This document shows positions 1 through 6,272 of a stretch of 8,894 nucleotides of DNA, piece after piece (the stretch's first letter is position 1; each line of letters starts with the position of its first letter). The stretch comes from Fidelibacterota bacterium (GTDB taxonomy: Bacteria; Fidelibacterota; Fidelibacteria; Fidelibacterales; Fidelibacteraceae). The notes under the pieces are model-generated. The model worked only from the letters and a program-made list of their open reading frames with translations, searched no databases and was not told where the DNA came from. The stretch spans positions 1 to 8,894 of the forward strand of contig JAOZRH010000082.1 of NCBI GenBank assembly GCA_029931905.1, read 5' to 3'. A program made the translations under genes and the position numbers.

Positions 1-697
1 AAACTTTAGTTGGGTCAATAACATCTAAATTTTCTTCAACCCTTACATAACGGCGAGAAAGTTGAAGATAACTTGGTTTACGATGACGCACTAGTTGATG
101 TGTGAAATTTAAATGTGATCTAAACTTGGTTACAAATCTTGTAATTTTTTTATTTTCTTCTTTTGTCGGATCTATTTTAATAAACTTTTTTTCATCATTT
201 AATTGAGGTATCAAATCCTCCAAAATCATATGTGGCATTACTTTGTATTGGTGGATATCTCTATCTAAATAAATAGATTCCATTACCATTCTTAGAGCAT
301 CATGTGCTCCTTCTTTATATAATTTATCAAATACTGCATAAATTTCTCTTAATGATGTGTGAAGCAATGTTGGTGTTTCATTATCATCTCCCCATTCAAG
401 TTTACTATGATGAATAAAACAATCATCAAACATAAAAATAAAAGATTGATTTTCAAAAAATCTATTAGATACAATAATATCTAAAGTTCCAAGTTCTGTG
501 ACTGACCAATGTTTTCTTTTAATAACACGTGGTACAAATTTAAAAGCAGATTTTTCTGTTATCTTATCAAAAGATTGATAACAAATTCTTCCACATTCTT
601 CTATCTGTTTAAGAAAACTATCGTACTTATTCTCAACATTTGTATAGTTCCAAGGATATTTGATTTCGACTTTAGGTTCTACAAAATTAATTTGCAT
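1..697 (-). CDS. thyX: flavin-dependent thymidylate synthase ThyX (partial, 3' end outside window)
   Basis: ThyX makes dTMP from dUMP using methylene-tetrahydrofolate as carbon donor and FAD/NADPH for reduction. About 232 codons are visible and the C terminus lies beyond the left edge. The family signature RHRx7S is intact at residues 204-214 (RHRKPSYLQLS), followed by RRY. Upstream are ECGRICYQSF (34-43), which matches the usual N-terminal ThyX segment, and a KHWSVTE stretch (62-68) matching the conserved 'gHxSvlEh' region. The ATG at 697 is preceded by AGGAGG at 703-708 with a 5-nt spacer. The family usually has about 220-300 residues, so only a short tail should be missing. It follows the small-gene operon but is separated from it by a terminator-like hairpin at 729-747. 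The enzyme would supply thymidylate for phage DNA synthesis independently of the host ThyA/ThyX. Family assignment is firm. Confidence 0.95.
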   Translation of the reverse strand, partial: MQINFVEPKVEIKYPWNYTNVENKYDSFLKQIEECGRICYQSFDKITEKSAFKFVPRVIKRKHWSVTELGTLDIIVSNRFFENQSFIFMFDDCFIHHSKLEWGDDNETPTLLHTSLREIYAVFDKLYKEGAHDALRMVMESIYLDRDIHQYKVMPHMILEDLIPQLNDEKKFIKIDPTKEENKKITRFVTKFRSHLNFTHQLVRHRKPSYLQLSRRYVRVEENLDVIDPTKV

Positions 698-728
698 TTT
701 CGCCTCCTAGACCATTGATAAGAAAATT

Positions 729-747
729 GGGGAGAATGAATCTCCCC
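729..747 (-). terminator. probable Rho-independent terminator or attenuator before thyX
   Basis: A perfect 7-bp stem GGGGAGA/TCTCCCC with a 5-nt loop, followed on the minus strand by AATTTTCTT. It lies just after the stop codon of the upstream small gene and about 20 nt before the thyX ribosome binding site. The T-run is short and interrupted, so termination may be partial and act as attenuation or as a 3'-end stabiliser. Confidence 0.65.
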
Positions 748-755
748 TGAAAATA

Positions 756-1034
756 TTAAATAGACATTATTAATTTTTTATTAATTTCTTCAAATAGATA
801 TTTAAATGTTTCTTCAAGTTTTTCTTCTTCAATATCGTTTTGAATACTAATAACAAAATTTGGTCTGAATGTTCCTTTGTGTGAAATATTAAACCAAAGT
901 GATGTTTTTAAAATATATTGAAAATTCCACATATCTAATGATTTGTAAATATAAGTATCAACCAAACCAAATTTTTGATATTTTTGTTCAATACAATTTT
1001 GAATCTCTATATAACTTTCAAAAAGATCATACAT
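756..1034 (-). CDS. small hypothetical protein (92 aa), last gene of the operon
   Basis: I do not recognise a family. The product is a small, soluble-looking protein without a signal peptide or membrane segment, rich in Phe, Tyr and Ile and ending in an acidic-to-basic helix-like segment. Its ATG overlaps the end of the preceding gene by 8 nt (stop TGA at 1027-1029), which implies translational coupling; only a weak AAAGG lies upstream. It resembles its upstream neighbour: both have an LFES/MFET start, an EQKYQ/EKYK segment, a PNF triplet, and exactly 16 residues later FKYLFEEINKKLI versus LKYLDKNIKRLLI. The two are therefore probably a diverged tandem duplication. A terminator-like hairpin follows 8 nt after the stop. 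Confidence 0.75.
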   Translation of the reverse strand: MYDLFESYIEIQNCIEQKYQKFGLVDTYIYKSLDMWNFQYILKTSLWFNISHKGTFRPNFVISIQNDIEEEKLEETFKYLFEEINKKLIMSI

Positions 1035-1326
1035 GTTCTATTAGTAACCTTTTGATATTTTTGTCTAAATATTTTAGTCGTTTAATAACCTGTGTTCGAT
1101 ATAAAAGATTTGGAAGTTGTAGAGTGAAATTAGGTGTTGTACTAATATTTTGTTTTAAGAAGAAATGAATTTTTATAAAATATTCAAGTTTTTTTGAATT
1201 ATAATGTTTGCTAAATGTGATATTTGGAATCTTATATTTTTCTTTAAGATATTCACCAAATTCATCCTTAGTTTCAAACATGTCTAGAAACTCGTTTTCA
1301 TTCAAAATATTAATAAATGATTTCAT
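1027..1326 (-). CDS. small hypothetical protein (99 aa), probable paralogue of the next gene
   Basis: No family is recognised. The product is a lysine-rich, soluble-looking protein with no Cys motif, signal peptide or membrane span. Its start lies inside the 3' end of the DHH phosphoesterase gene (17-nt overlap) and its stop lies inside the next gene (8-nt overlap), so it is embedded in a translationally coupled operon. Shared spacing with the 92-aa neighbour (MFET, EKYK, PNF and LKYLDKNIKRLLI in the same order) points to duplication and divergence. The same reading frame has no strong alternative start. Because the coding assignment rests on operon position, uninterrupted frame and the paralogue, function is left open. 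Confidence 0.75.
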   Translation of the reverse strand: MKSFINILNENEFLDMFETKDEFGEYLKEKYKIPNITFSKHYNSKKLEYFIKIHFFLKQNISTTPNFTLQLPNLLYRTQVIKRLKYLDKNIKRLLIEHV

Positions 1327-2320
1327 TTACAAGTTTTATTCCTTTTTCCAATGGTAATGAAAATCCACTAGCTTTTTTGTGTCCACCTCCGTTAAGTGAT
1401 GAAGCAATTTCAGTTAAGTTAATATCATCTCTCATTGTTCTGAGTGAAAATCCTCGAACATCGTTAATAAGATCATCATAATAACTCATAGCTATATCAA
1501 CACCATTCATACACATATAATTTAAGAGTTCGGAATTAATTTCACTATTTGTATTATTAATAACGCAACATGTGTAATTATGAAATTTTCCGAAAACAAA
1601 TCGAGAAGATATTTTTTCGATTTGTTGTTTCTTTTTTGATAGAAATGTACTACCAAAAACATCAATTAATTCATCAACTACTTCTTTTGGTATTTTGCTC
1701 TTATGAATCGTGCCGTTAAAGATAAAATGTTTTAATTTTTTATAATTTTTCCAAGGAAGTTTATGTATAAATTCTCTAAAATTTACTATTTTAATCTCGT
1801 CTAATTTCCAAAGATCTAAATTACTAATATATTGTACATATTTATTTGGTGGATCATTTGGAAATAGCATTTCATATGTTAATAAAATAGCTGCTTTTTC
1901 AGGATTATCCCTGTTCAAATCAAATTTGAAAAAGTAATTTTTTCTTCTATCATTAATAACAGCTGTTTGGTAAATTTTTTGGTTATTTTCAACTAAATAT
2001 TGTTGAACTTCTTCAATGGTTGAAATTAATTCATCACTACTATGATGATCGCACCAAAATAATTTATCACAATTATCTATTATCCATTTAGTTTCATCAG
2101 AAGAGAGACTAAAATCTACAATAAAAACCCAAAGATAATTTTTTTGTTTAATATCTAATATTATTTTTTTAATTCTATTGAAATCATATACATTATAATT
2201 TATTGGTACAGTTTTTGTTTTGATATAGAATTTTTGATTTTCTAAAAATTGAATAGCTACAGAAGCTGAACCGTAACCATCAATATCACTACTGTGGTGA
2301 ATTATTAATGCTTCTACCAT
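1310..2320 (-). CDS. DHH-family phosphoesterase (DHH-DHHA1, nanoRNase/NrnB-like)
   Basis: A 336-residue protein with the two-domain layout of DHH phosphoesterases. The N-terminal catalytic domain shows HSSDIDG (9-15, metal-binding D12 and D14), VDFS with D69, the signature DHH at 91-93 (CDHHSS), and NLD with D169. The C-terminal DHHA1 domain shows GGGHKKASG at 311-319, which in this superfamily contacts substrate. Such enzymes use two Mn2+ ions to hydrolyse phosphodiesters in short oligoribonucleotides, cyclic-dinucleotide products or nucleotide phosphates; the length and motif set fit the NrnA/NrnB-type branch rather than RecJ, which is larger. A cytoplasmic location is expected. The ATG at 2320 has an AAAGGAG site just upstream and overlaps the preceding Cys-rich gene by 32 nt. 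Recycling of nano-RNA or degradation of a signalling nucleotide is plausible; the exact substrate cannot be told from the motifs. Confidence 0.9.
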   Translation of the reverse strand: MVEALIIHHSSDIDGYGSASVAIQFLENQKFYIKTKTVPINYNVYDFNRIKKIILDIKQKNYLWVFIVDFSLSSDETKWIIDNCDKLFWCDHHSSDELISTIEEVQQYLVENNQKIYQTAVINDRRKNYFFKFDLNRDNPEKAAILLTYEMLFPNDPPNKYVQYISNLDLWKLDEIKIVNFREFIHKLPWKNYKKLKHFIFNGTIHKSKIPKEVVDELIDVFGSTFLSKKKQQIEKISSRFVFGKFHNYTCCVINNTNSEINSELLNYMCMNGVDIAMSYYDDLINDVRGFSLRTMRDDINLTEIASSLNGGGHKKASGFSLPLEKGIKLVNEIIY

Positions 2321-2489
2321 TATTTTCTCCTTTAATAGGTTTAAATTCCCAACAAATTGGATCGGTATCGTTTACAATATGACCTTCTTTAGCAGGACAT
2401 TTTCCTCTTACAATTACTATTTCTCCACGTTCTCTAACCTCGTAGGTTTGTTCCCATTTTTGACACATCCAACATTGTCTTTTTTCCAT
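2289..2489 (-). CDS. small Cys-rich protein (66 aa), possible zinc-binding
   Basis: No known family is recognised. Four cysteines are arranged as C6xxC9, C31 and C46, with H37 nearby (CWMC, GKCPAKEGH, PICWEF). This pattern would suit a small zinc knuckle or rubredoxin-like fold. The start is taken at the ATG at 2489 because GGAG sits 6 nt before it. A TTG 12 nt further upstream is in frame but would place that GGAG inside the coding sequence. The 3' end overlaps the DHH phosphoesterase gene by 32 nt, so the two are probably co-translated and may act together, although that is inference. The polar Asn/Ser tail (residues 54-66) is the part encoded in the overlap and may be constrained by the other frame. 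Confidence 0.75.
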   Translation of the reverse strand: MEKRQCWMCQKWEQTYEVRERGEIVIVRGKCPAKEGHIVNDTDPICWEFKPIKGENNGRSINNSPQ

Positions 2490-2504
2490 AATAGTCTCCA
2501 ACTT

Positions 2505-2741
2505 TTATATTTTAGAAATAATGAATTGATTTACTATTGTTTGAATTTCTTTTTTGATATCCTCTTCTGATTGAAGTCTGTATACAGAAAATTTTTCTCC
2601 TCTAATTTTTATCGAAAAAGAAAATATATTTTCTTTTATTTCAAAATTTTTGATACGAAATTTAGAAGGTATTCGTTTTTTTTGTTTTTTTAGTTCTTTC
2701 TGTAGTAGTTCATCAAATTGACCTAATTTAATTTTTTTCAT
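2505..2741 (-). CDS. small basic hypothetical protein (78 aa), first gene of the operon
   Basis: No family is recognised. The N-terminal half is strongly basic (LLQKELKKQKKRIPSKFRIK, residues 12-31). The middle alternates hydrophobic and polar residues as in beta strands (IFSFSIKIRGEKFSVYRL). The C-terminal part, residues 58-78, looks helical. The shape would suit a small nucleic-acid-binding protein, but that is a guess from composition only. The ATG at 2741 is preceded by a very strong AGGAGGAG site. It appears to be the promoter-proximal gene of the five-gene operon: a terminator for the previous unit lies upstream, and the next gene starts 15 nt after its stop. Confidence 0.75.
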   Translation of the reverse strand: MKKIKLGQFDELLQKELKKQKKRIPSKFRIKNFEIKENIFSFSIKIRGEKFSVYRLQSEEDIKKEIQTIVNQFIISKI

Positions 2742-2768
2742 TTCTCCTCCTATCTTAAAAAATTGCTA

Positions 2769-2797
2769 TTTTTACGTAGATGATATTTCTTTATCAA
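2769..2797 (-). promoter_or_regulatory. candidate sigma70-like promoter for the five-gene operon
   Basis: On the minus strand TTGATA (2792-2797) lies 17 nt from TAAAAA (2769-2774), between the preceding terminator and the first gene of the operon. The -35 matches consensus at five of six positions, but the -10 only at four. In AT-rich DNA such matches arise easily, and a phage-encoded RNAP could use other signals. Confidence 0.3.
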
Positions 2798-2802
2798 AAT
2801 GA

Positions 2803-2835
2803 AGAAAAAAAGATTAGGGCACCGAAGTGCCCTAA
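2803..2835 (-). terminator. Rho-independent terminator with UUCG tetraloop
   Basis: A perfect 9-bp stem TTAGGGCAC/GTGCCCTAA (2814-2822 with 2827-2835) is closed by a TTCG loop in the minus-strand transcript. It is followed directly by TCTTTTTTTC. It lies 13 nt after the stop of the exported propeller gene and closes that single-gene unit. This is the most canonical terminator in the window. Confidence 0.93.
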
Positions 2836-2848
2836 TGTAATGATGCAC

Positions 2849-4282
2849 CTAGTGACCCATGTGACCGTAGAATGTACGGTAATGGTGAGGATTCCATGTA
2901 CGGTGATGACGATTGTGATGACGTCCACCAATCTTACATGTGTGTTTCTTTTCAGTAGAAACACGTTCAATCCTCTTTAGAGTTCTCTCCATCTTTTTGC
3001 AAAGATGACGAACCCTAATTTTCTGATAAGGTGTCAGACCTTTGAGATCTTTACAGATCTCAAATCCTTTTGGGAACTGTACAGAAGCCTTACCAGCAAC
3101 AATTCCTTCACTGTAGCCCTTATCGTGGGCTTCAGTGATATCCTCGTCTGTGTATGTCTGTACACATGCTGGTACACTGGCAACACCTTCAGAGAAACCA
3201 CTATCGTGTGCTGCAGTAAGATCTGCATTTGTTATTTCCTGTACACATGCTGGTACAGATTCAACACCGGCTGCGAAACCGTCGTTGTATCCAACTTCAT
3301 AACCAGCAGTATATCCATCCTCGTAGGACGGAGTATTATCATCTACAGGTTCCTCTTCCTCGGAAGGAAGGGTTACGTCATAGATGAGTACACCACTGTC
3401 GCCATCGGCTACAGCAAGGTAATGCCCGGCTCCGAACATGTCGAGGTCGTTAGCATCGCCTTCTGTGTAAAGTGTTTCGATGAGATTGAGATTCTCATCG
3501 AAAATCTTCACGTCGCCGTCAGCGACGAACACCCTACCAGCTTCTACATGAATACCGCGTGCATCCACGGTTTCATGTGTTTCAGCAACGACCTGGATGT
3601 TAGTAGGATCACTAACATCCAACTTTACAACGCCCTCTCCACGCATGGTCACGTAGAGATAGCCATTGTAAACGGCTGAATTACTGGCTGTATTTCCCCA
3701 ACCCCCGAGGAAGTTAGGAGAGCTTTCTGATACATCCCACAGCTGAACAGCTGGATTTGTATCAAGAACGACTAGGGTATTATCATAACCGGTAATACCG
3801 TAGGTTGTCCAAGTATCATGTTCCCACAACACTTTGCCATCATATGTGAATTCTGCGAATCCAGAATTCCAAATAGCGGCAAAATGACGACCATTGTTGC
3901 TGACCCAAATGTCAACGACCTGGTCCGAGAATTGAACCTGAGTTTCTGTATTGAAACTCGATTCATTGATACTCAGAGCTCCAACATAGCCACCGGCTAC
4001 ATAAGCTTCGTCAAATGGAGACACATAAACATTTCTATCATTTCCAGCACCAGTGATGGTACCGAGAAGAATAGGATTGTTTACAGAGTCACCTTTGACT
4101 TCGTAAACTTTTGCGTCGTTGAATTCTATAGCCGCATACATGCGACCATTCGAATCTACATCGATACCAGTGGCATATCCATTAGTATCAATGTGTGAAA
4201 TCTGTTTTTGTGCATAAGCAGCAGAAACAGATATCAATGTTACCATAATTCCAACAACACTTGTTACAAAATTACGTTTCAT
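2849..4282 (-). CDS. exported beta-propeller-like (LVIVD-type) protein with tandem repeats and His-rich tail
   Basis: A 477-residue protein with a clear Sec signal peptide: basic MKRN, a hydrophobic core, then AAYA followed by QK, with predicted cleavage after residue 24. Residues 30-305 hold repeated blades of the type 'GIxVxxGRVFVADGD...VxIFD' and 'GVVKLDVSDPTN', resembling LVIVD/beta-propeller repeats. An acidic linker (307-319, EEEEP) leads to Gly/Tyr-rich YEDGYTAGYEVGYNDG. Two 27-residue repeats (335-361 and 362-388, each with SVPACVQ) and a partial third (389-402) follow. The tail is basic with further Cys and ends in a His-rich stretch. AGGAGG lies 7 nt before the ATG. It is a single-gene unit with its own leader and terminator. 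The region is much GC-richer than its surroundings (hand count 31/60 at 3421-3480 against 12/60 at 5161-5220), a sign of recent transfer. A role in the host envelope or as a secreted moron product is plausible; no catalytic site is seen. Confidence 0.9.
   Translation of the reverse strand: MKRNFVTSVVGIMVTLISVSAAYAQKQISHIDTNGYATGIDVDSNGRMYAAIEFNDAKVYEVKGDSVNNPILLGTITGAGNDRNVYVSPFDEAYVAGGYVGALSINESSFNTETQVQFSDQVVDIWVSNNGRHFAAIWNSGFAEFTYDGKVLWEHDTWTTYGITGYDNTLVVLDTNPAVQLWDVSESSPNFLGGWGNTASNSAVYNGYLYVTMRGEGVVKLDVSDPTNIQVVAETHETVDARGIHVEAGRVFVADGDVKIFDENLNLIETLYTEGDANDLDMFGAGHYLAVADGDSGVLIYDVTLPSEEEEPVDDNTPSYEDGYTAGYEVGYNDGFAAGVESVPACVQEITNADLTAAHDSGFSEGVASVPACVQTYTDEDITEAHDKGYSEGIVAGKASVQFPKGFEICKDLKGLTPYQKIRVRHLCKKMERTLKRIERVSTEKKHTCKIGGRHHNRHHRTWNPHHYRTFYGHMGH
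3077..3280 (-). repeat. tandem 81-bp coding repeats (27-residue units)
   Basis: Two full 81-bp units (3200-3280 and 3119-3199) and a partial third (3077-3118) lie inside the exported-protein gene. Each full unit encodes G-F-x2-G-V-x-S-V-P-A-C-V-Q ... A-H-D, and the nucleotide block around SVPACVQ (ctgtacacatgctggtac on the plus strand, at 3158 and 3239) is nearly unchanged. This indicates recent duplication of the unit. Confidence 0.85.
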
Positions 4283-4307
4283 GTCAAAACCTCCTAGTTT
4301 TGAATAT

Positions 4308-4338
4308 TTATAATAAGAACACCATGTCCTTATTATAA
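4308..4338 (-). promoter_or_regulatory. leader hairpin / palindrome upstream of the exported-protein gene
   Basis: Arms TTATAATAAG and CTTATTATAA (4329-4338 and 4308-4317) form 10 bp and extend by three more pairs, one a G-U, around the loop ATGGT. It lies 26 nt upstream of the start codon. It could be a 5'-UTR stem that protects the mRNA or a dyad bound by a regulator. Two TATAAT boxes lie in the AT-rich stretch about 4333-4358 on the minus strand, so transcription probably begins nearby, but no convincing -35 is seen. Confidence 0.5.
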
Positions 4339-4390
4339 TTTATATATCTATATATTATAATTTTATATTCGATCGATATATAGATATTAC

Positions 4391-4413
4391 AGGAGGTTTT
4401 AATGAAAAAATAA
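4391..4413 (+). other. relic translation start: AGGAGG + ATG-AAA-AAA-TAA micro-ORF
   Basis: On the plus strand AGGAGG (4391-4396) is followed after 5 nt by ATG AAA AAA TAA (4402-4413), encoding only Met-Lys-Lys. It opposes all surrounding genes. It mirrors the minus-strand start of the exported-protein gene, which also has AGGAGGTTTT then ATGAAA, so this looks like the residual start of a lost divergent gene. It could also be chance. Confidence 0.35.
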
Positions 4414-4443
4414 ATAACGGCGGAGAACATATCTCTCGCCGTT
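4411..4443 (-). terminator. Rho-independent terminator of the RNAP beta' region
   Basis: The minus-strand transcript forms a stem of AACGGCG with CGCCGTT (4437-4443 with 4416-4422), continued by AGA/TCT pairs across a bulge. It is followed by TATTTATTTTTTC. It begins 6 nt after the stop codon of the beta' C-terminal exon and closes that operon. Confidence 0.88.
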
Positions 4444-4448
4444 AAAAA

Positions 4449-6272
4449 TCATAGTTGATTTAGCCAAAGTTTTTCATAAATTGTATGTTTTTTAGGATCA
4501 AATTCTAAATCTTTAAATGTCTCTTCAATTTTTTCAATAGATCTTTTATTAGGTTCATATAAAAGACCTAATAATTTACTAATGTATTTAGCAATATCTT
4601 TGTCACCTAGTTTAACCTGTATAGATTGATCTGGATAATATCTCCAGAACTTTCTATTTTCTTCATCCACTAGAAATATATTTGCAAATAACATTTCGAC
4701 AAATGATGAATAAATAGTACCAACTGTTAACATTGCTCTCATGAATTCATTATAATATTCTTGTGGGTGTTTATCAACATTAAATGATTTTTTTAGAATT
4801 AGTTTTATGTCTTGTAACAAACCAACAGTATCTTTGTTTTCGATAGTTTTACTAGATTCATTAAAAATAATTTCATTTTGATCAATATTAATATTTTCAT
4901 AACCAGGAATAGATTGAATTTCTTCAGGAATTTTCTTTAAATCAAGAACTTTCAAAATATATTTATTATTAATGTGATTAATATCAATTAGATTGTTTTG
5001 AAAATAATTTTTAATGTCTTTATTTATTGTCAATTCTGCTGATGCACTTGTGTGAAATGTTCTTAAGATTAGCTGTGTCAATCTTTCGACCAGATTCGAT
5101 CCAGCAACAATTCCGAGATAGTTTGTTTTAAATTCTCTCTCCCCAAAACATTTTTTACACATTCTTAAATTTGGAGTTTGACAGGTTATTGGAGATCTTA
5201 AATATATTTTTTTATTTATTAATTTTTTAGCAGTTTGATAATCTAAAACTTCCCAATCCATATTAGAACCAGGAAGTTTATAATATTTATCACTTAAAGT
5301 TTTAGCATGATTTTTACTTGAAATAACAGTTTCGATACAATTATTTGTACCACAATCCTCTTCAACTATTTCAAGTATTGATAAACTCATTACCATAGTT
5401 CTTTCAAGATAACCTGATTGTGGTACGACGAAACTTTTATCACTAATTGATTTTCTGGTTGCTGGTGAACCAGCAAAGAAATCATCTTCTGTTAATCCTT
5501 TTAATAAATTTGTGTTAATTGGTTTTTTAACAACAATATTTTTATCGTTAGATATGAATCCAATATTTATACAAGATCGAGATAATTGTGTTTTGTTAAA
5601 TCTCGAACCTGATGTATACAATTTAAACAAAATGCTATTATGATCATAATTCTCAATGCATCTATCAACTAAAGCTTCATTTAAATAATATCCTAACATT
5701 ATATTATTTTTAGGTAATTTTTTAAATAACATTTCAGTTTTCTCATCAACCAATTGAATCATATCAGTTATACTGATAGATGGACAATGAGAAGTTATAC
5801 TTATGAAGCTAAATAGTAATTTTTCTAATTTGTTTAATTGTTTGTAAAAATTAATTTTATTTCGATTTTGATTTCGATAGATCCACCTACTAACATTATT
5901 TGATTCTTTTTTGTTTATTGCTTTTTCTAAAATTAGGTGGTCAAATCCACACCATTTATTAAATAAACAATTACCATAAGTAGTGTATTTGTTTGAATAT
6001 TTAATATAAACCGTATCATATAAATTATTATTAAAAAGATCAATATCTTCAGGTAGATCTGTTATTTTATTAATTTTAAATAATACGTTGTTTTTATTAA
6101 TTTTTTCTTGATTTATTGTTAAAACATAAGCAGCAAATAAAGCTTCATGTCTAACAATAGCTAAGAAATTTTTATTTTGCTCATAATGAATTCTATTTTG
6201 GAGAAATATTTTCTCTTCAATTTCGTTTAAAGCTTCTTCACTATGAATACCATATAAAGCCATTGTGTCGCC
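4449..6272 (-). CDS. DNA-directed RNA polymerase beta' subunit, C-terminal polypeptide, exon 2
   Basis: This exon encodes 607 residues and completes the beta' active site; spliced to exon 1 (6629-6778) it gives a 657-residue protein. It begins GDTMALYGIHSEEAL, which completes NADFDGD, so its first Asp is the third Mg2+ ligand. Further landmarks in spliced numbering are SGSRFNKTQL (271-280), GLTEDDFF...SGYLERTMV around 309-343 (bridge-helix region), EEDCGT plus CQT and CKKC (C357, C414, C422, C425, the second zinc site), and TQLILRTFH (449-457, trigger-loop base). The usually invariant GEPGTQ is here LVERLTQ. The open frame continues up to an ATG at 6305, but those 11 codons are intron: they lie in a P9-region hairpin, lack a ribosome binding site, and match no beta' sequence. 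The protein ends about where beta' normally ends. Strong homology, highly diverged as in giant-phage RNAPs. Confidence 0.93.
   Translation of the reverse strand, partial: GDTMALYGIHSEEALNEIEEKIFLQNRIHYEQNKNFLAIVRHEALFAAYVLTINQEKINKNNVLFKINKITDLPEDIDLFNNNLYDTVYIKYSNKYTTYGNCLFNKWCGFDHLILEKAINKKESNNVSRWIYRNQNRNKINFYKQLNKLEKLLFSFISITSHCPSISITDMIQLVDEKTEMLFKKLPKNNIMLGYYLNEALVDRCIENYDHNSILFKLYTSGSRFNKTQLSRSCINIGFISNDKNIVVKKPINTNLLKGLTEDDFFAGSPATRKSISDKSFVVPQSGYLERTMVMSLSILEIVEEDCGTNNCIETVISSKNHAKTLSDKYYKLPGSNMDWEVLDYQTAKKLINKKIYLRSPITCQTPNLRMCKKCFGEREFKTNYLGIVAGSNLVERLTQLILRTFHTSASAELTINKDIKNYFQNNLIDINHINNKYILKVLDLKKIPEEIQSIPGYENINIDQNEIIFNESSKTIENKDTVGLLQDIKLILKKSFNVDKHPQEYYNEFMRAMLTVGTIYSSFVEMLFANIFLVDEENRKFWRYYPDQSIQVKLGDKDIAKYISKLLGLLYEPNKRSIEKIEETFKDLEFDPKKHTIYEKLWLNQL

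Noticed and set aside
899..1168. Plus-strand open frames at 509-718, 899-1168, 2379-2570, 2780-2980, 3818-4198 and 8352-8738
   Set aside because: All overlap well-supported minus-strand genes or terminators in antisense and lack ribosome binding sites or recognisable motifs.
3077..3280. Repeats as a CRISPR array
   Set aside because: The repeats are in-frame 81-bp protein-coding units without spacers.
3005..3679. 224-codon open frame on the plus strand
   Set aside because: It lies fully antisense to the exported-protein gene, which has a signal peptide, repeats, ribosome binding site and terminator. The plus-strand translation shows no recognisable domain and has no good ribosome binding site.
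3034..3966. Minus-strand open frames at 3034-3228 and 3772-3966
   Set aside because: They are out-of-frame shadows within the exported-protein gene.
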